Assembly: GCA_035486355.1 (NCBI GenBank)
Contig: DATHNE010000179.1
Coordinates: 1-21,782, forward strand
Length of the DNA: 21,782 nucleotides
Source of the DNA: Palsa-883 sp035486355
GTDB taxonomy: Bacteria; Pseudomonadota; Alphaproteobacteria; Acetobacterales; Acetobacteraceae
Reading direction: 5' to 3'
How positions within the stretch are numbered: position 1 is the first letter of the stretch; the number at the start of each line of letters is the position of its first letter. The position numbers and the translations under genes were made by a program. Shown one piece after another: positions 6,946 to 14,148 of this stretch. Under the pieces are notes generated by a model that saw only the letters and a program-made list of their open reading frames with translations, was not told the origin of the DNA and made no database searches.

Positions 6946-7704
6946 ATGGCAACGACAAACAAGATCGCGGTCATCACGGGCGCCGGCAGCGGCATCGGGC
7001 GGGCCACTGCGCTGGCGCTCTACGCCGATGGATTTTCGGTGATGCTCGCTGGCCGCCGCCGTGACATGTTGGAGGAGACCCGGGCGCTGGCCAAGGCGAC
7101 CGCACCCAGCATGCTGGTCGCGCCGACTGATGTCATGGACCCAACCTCCGTCACGTCGCTGTTCGAGACGGTGAAGGCGACCTATGGCCGGATCGATCTG
7201 CTGTTCAACAATGCGGGTACCAGCACGCGCAACGTCGCAATCGAGGACCTGACCTACGAGCAGTGGCAGTCCGTCGTCGCGACGAACCTGACCGGTGCGT
7301 TCCTGTGCGCGCAGCACGCGTTCCGCATGATGAAGAGCCAGACGCCGCGAGGTGGTCGCATCATCAACAATGGGTCGGTCTCGGCGCATGTGCCGCGGCG
7401 AAATTCCACCGCTTACGCGGCGACCAAGCACGCGATGACTGGACTGACGCGATCGCTGTCGCTCGACGGGCGCGAATACGACATCGCCTGTGGCCAGATC
7501 GACATCGGCAATGCCGCGACCTCACGCAACGAGGACACGGCACGTGGCCGTCTGCAGGCCAGCGGCAAGGTCGAAGCCGAGGCGCGCATCGACGTCAACG
7601 ATGTCGCACGCGGCGTCGCCTACATGGCCAGCCTCTCGCTCGACGCCAACGTTCAGTTCATGACCGTAATGGCAACGAAGATGCCCTATATCGGCCGCGG
7701 CTGA
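6946..7704 (+). CDS. SDR family oxidoreductase (NADP(H)-type)
   Basis: A 252-residue classical short-chain dehydrogenase. The start is at ATG 6946 (GGGAG about 11 bases upstream), because the Rossmann motif TGAGSGIG (11-18) begins right after it; the longer open frame overlaps the thioesterase and is spurious. NNAG is at 88-91, Asn114 in ATNLTG, and the catalytic Ser144, Tyr157 and Lys161 are present (YAATK). Beta-strand 2 ends in AGRRRD with Arg37/Arg38, which favours NADP(H). It oxidises or reduces a hydroxyl/keto group. It is last in the NHL-thioesterase-SDR operon, and its stop lies 14 bases from the convergent amidase stop. Confidence 0.88.
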   Translation: MATTNKIAVITGAGSGIGRATALALYADGFSVMLAGRRRDMLEETRALAKATAPSMLVAPTDVMDPTSVTSLFETVKATYGRIDLLFNNAGTSTRNVAIEDLTYEQWQSVVATNLTGAFLCAQHAFRMMKSQTPRGGRIINNGSVSAHVPRRNSTAYAATKHAMTGLTRSLSLDGREYDIACGQIDIGNAATSRNEDTARGRLQASGKVEAEARIDVNDVARGVAYMASLSLDANVQFMTVMATKMPYIGRG

Positions 7705-7718
7705 CCGGTCGCGGCGAT

Positions 7719-9110
7719 CTAGGACACCAGCGCCGGACGTTTCGACCGCCAGTCAGTGGCCGTCTCGTACGCGTGGGCGGCCTGGAACAGCACCGGCTCG
7801 GCGAACGGTTTGGCAATGAGCTGCATCGACAGCGGCAGACCACCGACGCCGAAGCCGGTGCAGATGCTCATCGCCGGATAGCCGGTGACGTTAAACGGCA
7901 TGGTGAAGCTGGGTTTATCCAGCGTGGCCCATTTCGGCACCTCTGTGATCTTCGGCGGCTCGCTGACCGCGGCGGCGGAGACCAGGATGTCCAAATCCGC
8001 CATCGCCGCTTTCAGCTCCAGGCACAACGCGCGGCGCTTGCGGATGGCGGCAATGTAGTCGGCCGAGCGGATGAATGCGCCGAGGGCGATCCGGTCACGG
8101 AATGACTCGCCGTAGTCGTTGAAGCGTGACTTCAGCCAGGGCTCGTGCAGCGCGTAGGCCTCGGCGACCAGAATCAGGAAACCGCAGGCGTGGTAGTCGG
8201 CCATCGGCGACAGGTCGACATCACGAACCTCGGCGCCCATGGCGGTGAACTGATCGAGCGCGGCGTTGATGCCGGCGCGTGTGGTGTCGTTCACGCGGTT
8301 GTCGGAGTCGAAGAAGGTGCGCGCGACACCGATGCGCAACCCCTTCACGTCCTTGCCCAGCAGCGCGGTGAAGTCGGGCGTGGGTCGGTTGGCGCTGGCG
8401 GGATCGTTCGGGTCGTGGCCCGCCATCGCTTGCAGCAGCAGCGCGCAGTCTTCCGACGTCCATGCCAATGGGCCGGTGTGGTCCAACGTGTAGGACAGTG
8501 GCAGCACGCCGGCGCGCGAGCACAGGCCGTAGGTCGGCTTGATGCCGGCCAGGCCGCACAAGGCGGCGGGGCCGCGGATCGAGCCGCCGGTGTCAGACCC
8601 GGTGCCACCCAGCACCATGCCGGCGGCAACCGCGGCGCCAGTGCCGGAAGATGATCCGGCAGTGAAATGCTCGGGGTTCCATGGATTGCGCGCGGGCGGC
8701 CAGGGCAGGTCGAAGGACGGGCCTCCCATGGCGAATTCGTGTGTCGCCAGCTTGCCCATCATCACGCTGCCGGCCTCGGCCCAGAGCTGGACGACCTTGG
8801 AGTCCTCGGTGGGGACGTTGTGTTCCAGCAGCTTGGAGTGCGCCGTCGTGCGCAGGCCCGCTGTGTTGTAGATGTCCTTGTGGCCGATCGGGATGCCGTC
8901 GAGCCTGCCCTTCAGCATGCCGCTCATCATGCGCGCTTCGGCGGCGCGAGCCTCGGCGAGCGCACGTTCCTCAGTCAGCAGCAGGAAGGCGTGCAGCGTG
9001 TCGTTGTGCGCATGGGTGCGCGCGAGGCAGGCCTCGGTCAGTTCCACTGGCGAGAGCTGCTTGGCCGCGATCTGTTTGGCGGCGTCGGCGATGGTAGGGA
9101 TCGTGGCCAT
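7719..9110 (-). CDS. Amidase signature family enzyme (AtzE/GatA-like)
   Basis: The 463-residue start is ATG at 9110, which overlaps the upstream small gene's stop (TGATG) and has GAGGTG about 6 bases upstream; the longer frame runs back through that gene and is rejected. The amidase-signature triad is complete: Lys78 in GIPIGHKDIYNTAG, the cis-Ser at 153 in AGSSSGTGAAVAAG, and nucleophile Ser177 in GSDTGGSIRGPAALCG. Spacings (75 and 24) are normal for the family. It hydrolyses a C-N amide bond in the cytosol. Coupling to an AtzG-like subunit places it with AtzE-type hydrolases rather than with tRNA amidotransferase GatA, but cyanuric-acid neighbours such as AtzD/AtzF/AtzH are absent, so the substrate is open. 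Confidence 0.9.
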   Translation of the reverse strand: MATIPTIADAAKQIAAKQLSPVELTEACLARTHAHNDTLHAFLLLTEERALAEARAAEARMMSGMLKGRLDGIPIGHKDIYNTAGLRTTAHSKLLEHNVPTEDSKVVQLWAEAGSVMMGKLATHEFAMGGPSFDLPWPPARNPWNPEHFTAGSSSGTGAAVAAGMVLGGTGSDTGGSIRGPAALCGLAGIKPTYGLCSRAGVLPLSYTLDHTGPLAWTSEDCALLLQAMAGHDPNDPASANRPTPDFTALLGKDVKGLRIGVARTFFDSDNRVNDTTRAGINAALDQFTAMGAEVRDVDLSPMADYHACGFLILVAEAYALHEPWLKSRFNDYGESFRDRIALGAFIRSADYIAAIRKRRALCLELKAAMADLDILVSAAAVSEPPKITEVPKWATLDKPSFTMPFNVTGYPAMSICTGFGVGGLPLSMQLIAKPFAEPVLFQAAHAYETATDWRSKRPALVS

Positions 9111-9298
9111 CAGCGCACCTCGGGGACGAAGATCAGGGCAGGTTCGGCCTCGCGCGGCATCGGCATGTTGACCCGGGCGATCATGCCTTCCAGCAGACCG
9201 TAGGCTTGGTGGATTTCCTGTTTCTGCGCCTCGTTCAGGGGTAGGCCGGACTGGGCTACCAGCATGTCGAACTCGGCGCGGCTGATCTTCGATGGCAT
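9110..9298 (-). CDS. AtzG-like (GatC-like) small amidase subunit
   Basis: A 62-residue protein, start MPSKIS at 9298 with AGGGGG upstream. Its pattern fits the AtzG-like/DUF4089 family: a short helical N-terminus with LPLNEAQKQEI, a central helix (LLEGMIARVNMPMPRE), and the closing E-A-x-P-x-x-I-F-x-P tail (REAEPALIFVPEV). Members wrap around an AtzE-like amidase as GatC does around GatA and are needed for its stability. Its stop shares one base with the amidase start (TGATG), so the two are translationally coupled, which supports a 1:1 complex. The family call rests on size, tail motif and context. Confidence 0.75.
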   Translation of the reverse strand: MPSKISRAEFDMLVAQSGLPLNEAQKQEIHQAYGLLEGMIARVNMPMPREAEPALIFVPEVR

Positions 9299-9361
9299 TG
9301 AGACACCCCCTGTGGCTACGCGGGGAGCGTACCATGCTGGCAGGTGGTGGCTAGAGGCCGT

Positions 9362-9387
9362 CACCTCTCCCGCTTGCGGGAGAGGTG
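9362..9387. terminator. Perfect hairpin, REP-like family B copy 1
   Basis: cacctctcccgc (9362-9373) and gcgggagaggtg (9376-9387) form a perfect 12-bp stem around a TT loop, about 14 bases after the stop of the LVIVD gene (-). It has no following T-run. Related arms recur at 14018-14137, so it is a dispersed element that could also end transcription. Confidence 0.7.
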
Positions 9388-9400
9388 TACGTCGAAAGGA

Positions 9401-10621
9401 TCAACCTTCGTAGGCCAGGATCGACAGGCCGCCGTTGGTGTCGGTGACGTAGACCGTGCCATCGGCCGCGACGAACACGTCGGTCGACTGCGTCACCAGT
9501 TCCGCGCCGGGGCGAATGTCAACGATGCGGTCGGGCGTGGGCGGAATGAAGTGCGCGACCTCCTTCGGTTCATGCGCGGTGCTGATGTCGAACACACGCA
9601 CACCGGCATTGTGATACGTGGCGAAAATCAGCTCCTCGCTTTGAAACGACCCTGGACGATTCTCGTGCAGATTGTGCGGGCCGAACTTGCCGCCTTTGTT
9701 GCAGAAATCCTCGCCCTGCGGGGTCGGCAGCGAGGCGATGGTCATCGGATTGTCCGGCGCGCGCACGTCCAGCACCCAGGTATAGGCAAGGCCCTTGGCG
9801 CAGCGGTTGGCGGTGGCCTCGTCGGCGACGACAGCCAAGCCGCGGCCCGGCAGCGGCAACGGCGTGTGGGTGCCGCCGGCGTAGGGCGGCGCCCAGTTGC
9901 GGTGCGCCTGCAGCTTCGGCGTGGTGGGATCGGTCAGGTCCATGATGGTGAGGCCGCCGTCGCGCCAGGCGGCGTAGCCCAGGTCGCCAGCAGTGATCAT
10001 GTGATGCAGCGCCCAACGCTGGCCCTGCGGCCAGGTCGGTGTTTCGTCCCCAGCGCGATGCATGCCGGGGAACCACCAGCGCCCAACGATCTGCGGCTTC
10101 GTTGGATCGGCCATGTCAATGGTCACCAGGATGTGGTCGACGAAGCCATCCAAATGGCAGGACGCATAGGCGTAACGTCCACCCACCCACCAGATGCGGT
10201 GCAGCCCAATCCCCTCCACCGGCATGAAGCCGATCTCGCGCGGTGCCGCGGGGTTGGCAAGATCGTACACGCGCATGCCGGCCGCAAAGCCTCGTTCACG
10301 CTGATCGAAACTGTCCGCTAGCGACTTGCCGAAATAGTCCTGCTGTTTCTCGTATTTCTGCAGCGCCCAGACATTCGCCGCGTTCACCGCCAGCAACAGC
10401 CCATCATGCGCCTGGATATGACTGGCACGCGTATTCTCCGGTGCCGAAACGAAATTCACCGCCTTCGGCGCGCGTGGATCGGCGACGTCGATCACCGCGA
10501 TGCCGTCGGAGAACATGTGCCCGACATACGCATGGCCGCGCGCGACCATCACCTGCACACCGTCGGGCCGCCCCCCCTGGTCGGAGCGGCCCAACAGACG
10601 CATGCGATGTCCTGTGCTCAT
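9401..10621 (-). CDS. LVIVD-repeat beta-propeller protein
   Basis: A 406-residue protein whose start lies three bases after the MFS stop (TAG GTC ATG), with its ribosome-binding site GGAAGGG embedded in the last MFS codons. It contains repeated LVIVD-type strands such as DGIAVIDVADPRAPK (about 39-53), GMRVYDLANPAAPREIG (about 114-130), HILVTIDMADPTKPQIVG (about 162-179), GGLTIMDLTDPTTPK (about 220-234), and GVRVFDIS plus GGLSILAYEG near the end, forming a propeller. There is no signal peptide. It contains many His and Asp residues between strands, which could bind metal, but no family enzyme activity is established. Tight coupling to an MFS transporter suggests it handles the imported compound. 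The family is certain, the activity unknown. Confidence 0.85.
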   Translation of the reverse strand: MSTGHRMRLLGRSDQGGRPDGVQVMVARGHAYVGHMFSDGIAVIDVADPRAPKAVNFVSAPENTRASHIQAHDGLLLAVNAANVWALQKYEKQQDYFGKSLADSFDQRERGFAAGMRVYDLANPAAPREIGFMPVEGIGLHRIWWVGGRYAYASCHLDGFVDHILVTIDMADPTKPQIVGRWWFPGMHRAGDETPTWPQGQRWALHHMITAGDLGYAAWRDGGLTIMDLTDPTTPKLQAHRNWAPPYAGGTHTPLPLPGRGLAVVADEATANRCAKGLAYTWVLDVRAPDNPMTIASLPTPQGEDFCNKGGKFGPHNLHENRPGSFQSEELIFATYHNAGVRVFDISTAHEPKEVAHFIPPTPDRIVDIRPGAELVTQSTDVFVAADGTVYVTDTNGGLSILAYEG

Positions 10622-10624
10622 GAC

Positions 10625-11959
10625 CTACCCTTCCGGCGGCGCCAACGCATCCAACGACAGGCCGCGTGCCTCGGGGCCAATCATGTTGACCGTCGCGGCG
10701 GCAATCACCAGCACAACGGCGATGCTCACGAAGACCGCATCGACGCCATAGCCCGTCTTGATCCATAGGATGGCGGGGATGATAAACGCCGCACCCAATC
10801 GCCCTGCCCCTTGCGCGATCCCAAATCCCGTGGCGCGCGCATTGGTAGGAAACACCTCGGAGGCAAAGATCTGCATCGAATTGCCAGCCAACTGCACGAA
10901 GAAGATCATGCAGAAGCCCATGGCGATCAGCATCACATCGCTTGCGGCATTGGCGAAGGCGACCGCGAACAGGCCGGCGAACATGAAGGCGGTGATCGAC
11001 GTCTTCTTCCTCCCGTACTTCTCCAGCGCATACATCATGAACAGGCTGGCGCAAGGGAACGCCAACTGGATGATCAGCGTGTAGGTCAGCGACTTGGTGA
11101 TGGTGTTGCCGCGATCGGCGATCATGCTGGGCAGCCAGGCGCCCAGGCCCAGCGCAACGCCGAAGAAGGCAACGAAGCAGACCATACCGGCAACAACGCG
11201 TCCCCCATAGTGGCGGAACACCACGGCGATTGGATCGCTTTTAGAATCACTGGCGGCATTTGTCGTCAGCTTCTCGGTCGGGCCGGCAATGCCCATGCGC
11301 TTGAGGATGTCCAGCGCCTGGGCACCCTTGCCGTGCGTGGCCAGCCAGCGCGGCGATTCCGGCAGGGTGAAGCGGAACAGGAAGACAATCAGCGCGCAGA
11401 CACCGATGACGATCCAGCAGCCGCGCCAGCCCAGCGAGTCTCGGAAGGCCAGCGCGAACAGCGTGGTCAGTGGCCAGGAGAAGGCGCCGCCGATGAGCTG
11501 CACGCCGGCGATGAAGCGGCCGCGGATGTTCTTCGGCGCGTATTCGCCGGCATAGGCGAAGCACAGCGGCTGCTCGGCGCCCAGGCCGATGCCGGCGATG
11601 AAGCGCAGCGCCGCGAGCCACATCCAGTTGGGCGAGAAGGCGGCGGCGATTGTTGCGACGCCGTAGAGCAGCAGATTGAACTGGTAGATCGCCTTGCGCC
11701 CGAAACGGTCGGTGAATTCGCCTTGCACGACGGTGCCGAAGAACAGGCCGAACAGGGTGGCGCTGGCCACCGTGGCAATTTCCGGTGCGGTGGCGAAGCC
11801 GCTGCCGGTCATGTCGGGGATGAGGGAACCGAGGATGACGTAGTCGGCGACGTCGAAGAAGTAGCCCGCGGCGATCAAGGCGAAGACGCGGTAGTGGATG
11901 GGACTCAGCCGCGCATCATCCATTGCGGTGCCGACGAATCCCTCGATCGATTGGGCCAT
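10625..11959 (-). CDS. MFS transporter (sugar/aromatic-acid porter type)
   Basis: The start is placed at MAQSIEG (444 residues, GGGGAG upstream), 24 residues inside the longest frame. About twelve hydrophobic helices are present. Family landmarks are the loop 2-3 motif EFTDRFGRK, the helix 4 motif RFIAGIGLGAE, the cytosolic LPESPRWLATHGK after helix 6, and LEKYGRKKT between helices 8 and 9. Acidic residues in helix 1 (FDVADY) and the AEQPLCFAYAGE segment match metabolite:H+ symporters of the sugar-porter or aromatic-acid/H+ groups. It probably imports a small organic acid or sugar derivative across the inner membrane. It is co-transcribed with the LVIVD gene downstream. Confidence 0.88.
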   Translation of the reverse strand: MAQSIEGFVGTAMDDARLSPIHYRVFALIAAGYFFDVADYVILGSLIPDMTGSGFATAPEIATVASATLFGLFFGTVVQGEFTDRFGRKAIYQFNLLLYGVATIAAAFSPNWMWLAALRFIAGIGLGAEQPLCFAYAGEYAPKNIRGRFIAGVQLIGGAFSWPLTTLFALAFRDSLGWRGCWIVIGVCALIVFLFRFTLPESPRWLATHGKGAQALDILKRMGIAGPTEKLTTNAASDSKSDPIAVVFRHYGGRVVAGMVCFVAFFGVALGLGAWLPSMIADRGNTITKSLTYTLIIQLAFPCASLFMMYALEKYGRKKTSITAFMFAGLFAVAFANAASDVMLIAMGFCMIFFVQLAGNSMQIFASEVFPTNARATGFGIAQGAGRLGAAFIIPAILWIKTGYGVDAVFVSIAVVLVIAAATVNMIGPEARGLSLDALAPPEG

Positions 11960-12050
11960 GCCTGTCTCCCCATGCACCGACTGTTGCGGCTTTGGAGGGA
12001 GAGCGTTGCAGAGGCGTGTGTTGGCCGTCAACTGGGGGTAGGGAAGAATG

Positions 12051-12219
12051 AAAGTCAGCGGTCACGGAGTTTCACCGAGCGCACACGGAGTTCCGCCGAG
12101 AAGGGAACTATGGCGCTTCGCGCGGGATTGCCGCACCACCGATGCTACCACACGGCGCGCAGCGCCCAAAAAACGCCTTCTCAGTGGAACGCTGTGGGCA
12201 CTCAGTGACCGCTGACTTT
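12051..12219. mobile_element. MITE-like element with long terminal inverted repeats
   Basis: aaagtcagcggtcac (12051-12065) and its exact reverse complement (12205-12219) form 15-bp perfect terminal inverted repeats. The homology continues inwards imperfectly (gagt, ccgag/ccac, ttcc and gagaagg blocks) to about 12106 on the left and 12175 on the right. The centre also folds (ggcgct near 12112 with agcgcc near 12162). Inside the left arm the unit cacggagttYcRccgag occurs twice (12064-12080, 12085-12101). It has no coding capacity. No clear target-site duplication is visible. Confidence 0.65.
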
Positions 12220-12239
12220 GTTGGCCCCTATCCCATCCA

Positions 12240-13121
12240 TCACCGCCGCGACGCCGACTCCAGCAACCAGGTCACCGCATCAATACAGGACATCCCCACC
12301 CCGACGCCCGCAGCCCGCGCCTGCTCGTTGACCAGTGTGATGCGCCCATCCTGATAGATGCTGCGCGGGTCGCCGAGGTCAGCCGACAGATGCGACACCG
12401 CGGCGCAGGCGATGCCCATGTTCTGCAGGATGGTCAGCCCCGCCACCGCCATGCCGTTACGCCCGAAGCCGCCATCACTGCCGATGATGCCCGCTGGGCG
12501 GACGCCGTGGCGATGCACGTATATGGTCATCGTGGTGTCGACCGGCGTGCCGACGCAGAACACCTCCCCCGCGCGTTCGCCGTGCACCAGGCTCATGCTC
12601 CAGCAGCCGAAGATGCGTGGCCGGAGCTGGAAATCCTGATCGGGCAGCGTGGCGTGGACCTCGCGCTTCTGGCCGGGCGGGGCGCGCAGCATCAGCGCGG
12701 CGGCCGCTGCGGTCGTCTGGCCGGGTTGCACGCCCAAAGCCAAAGCCGTTTCGTTGGCGCGGTTGATCACGCCGTCGGCCCAGACCGAGGCACCATCGCA
12801 CATGTCGCAGCTATAGACGCTGACCGCGGCGGCGGGGACGGCGAACGGATCGGCCAGGGGCAGTGCACCGATGCCGGCCTCGTTGCGGCCGACGCCGGCG
12901 TCGACGCCGAGGAAGCCACGAAAGCCGCGACGCAGCAACTGGGTGCCGACGGCGACGGCGAGGTAGGCGCCATGCACGACGATGTCGTGCGCCGGGTCGA
13001 TCGGCACGTCTGAATGGTCGATCTCGCGCGGCGAGTCGATGACGATGACGTTGCCTTCCGCACCCGCGTGGCCGCGGAAGGCACGGTTGCCGAATTCCAA
13101 AGGTGGCAAGTAGCCCGCCAT
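12240..13121 (-). CDS. Protein of unknown function with a Cys-x-x-Cys motif
   Basis: A 293-residue protein. The start MAGYLPPLEF at 13121 is set by GGGGAGGG about 6 bases upstream; the longer frame reads back through the promoter. I do not recognise a family. Visible features are an N-terminal segment NVIVIDSPREIDHSD (24-38), VPAAAVSVYSCDMCDG (95-110) with Cys105 and Cys108, further Cys at 173, 189 and 239, and a glycine-rich C-terminal part with GIIGSDGGFGRNG (211-223) and AAVSHLSADLGDPRSIYQDG (240-259), then VNEQARAAGVGVG. There is no signal peptide and no strong membrane helix. The Gly/Asp-rich strands suggest an alpha/beta enzyme rather than a regulator. It is a single gene, with the MITE-like element right after its stop. 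Confidence 0.8.
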   Translation of the reverse strand: MAGYLPPLEFGNRAFRGHAGAEGNVIVIDSPREIDHSDVPIDPAHDIVVHGAYLAVAVGTQLLRRGFRGFLGVDAGVGRNEAGIGALPLADPFAVPAAAVSVYSCDMCDGASVWADGVINRANETALALGVQPGQTTAAAAALMLRAPPGQKREVHATLPDQDFQLRPRIFGCWSMSLVHGERAGEVFCVGTPVDTTMTIYVHRHGVRPAGIIGSDGGFGRNGMAVAGLTILQNMGIACAAVSHLSADLGDPRSIYQDGRITLVNEQARAAGVGVGMSCIDAVTWLLESASRR

Positions 13122-13197
13122 ATGCGCCCTCCCCGGTCTGTGCCTGACGCTACGACACAGTGCGGCGGGAGCGCGCGGCTCGCAATGACCGCCAATC

Positions 13198-13431
13198 ATG
13201 CCTATGTTGGCGGCGATGCGTGCCTTGTTGATCACGATCGGCCTGATGATCATCGCCTGCGGTCTGCTGTGGCCGTGGTTCAAGCGCGTCGGCATTGGCC
13301 ATCTGCCCGGGGATTTCCAGTTTGATCAGCCGGGGTTCAGCCGTTACATCCCGCTGGGCAGTGGCCTGCTGATCTCGATTGTGCTGTCCCTGGCACTGAC
13401 CGCGGTCAGCCGGTACGTGCGACAGCGATAG
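13198..13431 (+). CDS. DUF2905 family small membrane protein
   Basis: A protein of up to 77 residues with the DUF2905 architecture: a first membrane helix (ALLITIGLMIIACGLLW), the hallmark loop IGHLPGDFQFDQPGFSRYIPLG, and a second membrane helix (LLISIVLSLALTAVS) ending in a basic tail. Family members are small inner-membrane proteins of unknown function. No clear ribosome-binding site is visible; the ATG at 13216 (MRALLITIG) is an equally good start by family length and would give 71 residues. It is divergent from the unknown gene at 13121 and 24 bases upstream of msrA. Confidence 0.8.
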   Translation: MPMLAAMRALLITIGLMIIACGLLWPWFKRVGIGHLPGDFQFDQPGFSRYIPLGSGLLISIVLSLALTAVSRYVRQR

Positions 13432-13458
13432 ACGACGGCAAAGGAGGGGAGACCCGTG

Positions 13459-14007
13459 ATGAGCGAAGAGAGCGCGACCTTGGGCGGCGGCTGCTTCTGG
13501 TGCCTGGAGGCGGTGTTCAAGGAGCTGCGGGGCGTTGGCAGTGTGCAGTCGGGGTACGCCGGCGGGCATGTGACCAACCCCAGTTACAAGCAGGTGTGCA
13601 GCGGCACGACCGGGCATGCCGAAGTGGTGCAGGTGTGCTTCGATCCGGCGCAGATCACCTTCGCCGACCTGCTGCGGGTGTTCTTCACCACGCATGATCC
13701 GACGACGAAGGACCGGCAGGGAAATGATGTCGGGCCACAGTATCGGTCGATCATCCTGACGCATTCCGACACGCAGGCCGCGACGGCGAAATCGGTGATG
13801 CAGGAGATCGCGGCGGCGAAGCTGTGGCCGGCGCCGATCGTGACGCAGATCGAGCCGCTGGCTGTGTTCTATCCGGCCGAGGCGGAGCACGACGATTATT
13901 ACGCGCGCAATCCGTGGAGCGGCTACTGCCAGGTAGTGATAGCGCCGAAGGTGGCGAAGGCCCGCAAGGTGTTCAAGGACCGGCTGAAGCAGGTCGCAGC
14001 GGAGTAG
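13459..14007 (+). CDS. msrA: Peptide-methionine (S)-S-oxide reductase
   Basis: A 182-residue protein that reduces methionine-S-sulfoxide in proteins and as free Met, using thioredoxin. The catalytic motif GGGCFWC gives Cys12 as nucleophile, with SGYAGG downstream, GHAEVVQV, and the C-terminal YPAEAEHDDYYARNP where most members read HQ-x-Y. A further Cys in SGYCQVVIAPKV is the probable resolving cysteine. The size is normal for a single-domain MsrA without a fused MsrB; no signal peptide is present, so it is cytosolic. The start is ATG 13459 or the in-frame GTG 13456; both follow the strong site AAGGAGGGGA. Confidence 0.93.
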   Translation: MSEESATLGGGCFWCLEAVFKELRGVGSVQSGYAGGHVTNPSYKQVCSGTTGHAEVVQVCFDPAQITFADLLRVFFTTHDPTTKDRQGNDVGPQYRSIILTHSDTQAATAKSVMQEIAAAKLWPAPIVTQIEPLAVFYPAEAEHDDYYARNPWSGYCQVVIAPKVAKARKVFKDRLKQVAAE

Positions 14008-14017
14008 GGGCGTACAC

Positions 14018-14137
14018 CTCGCGCGCTTGCGGGAGAGGTCGGCAAGCGATCGCGAGACGGGTGAGGGTCTCGCCACGAGCACCACCCTCACCCGCCGCTG
14101 CGCTCCGCGACCTCTCCCGCGCCGCGGGAGAGGTGTT
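14018..14137. repeat. Compound REP-like palindrome, family B copy 2
   Basis: Nested inverted pairs are gcgggagaggtcg (14029-14041) with cgacctctcccgc (14108-14120), and cgggtgagggt (14058-14068) with accctcacccg (14084-14094). A second hairpin, cctctcccgc / gcgggagagg, closes the right end (14111-14133). The outer cacctc and gagaggtg match the hairpin at 9362-9387. It fills the space between the convergent msrA and MFS genes and probably stops transcription from both. Confidence 0.8.
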
Positions 14138-14148
14138 CATCGGACCGG

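Noticed and set aside
10811..12208. 465-residue plus-strand open frame
   Set aside because: It is the antisense shadow of the MFS transporter, rich in Gly/Glu/Arg/His, with no ribosome-binding site.
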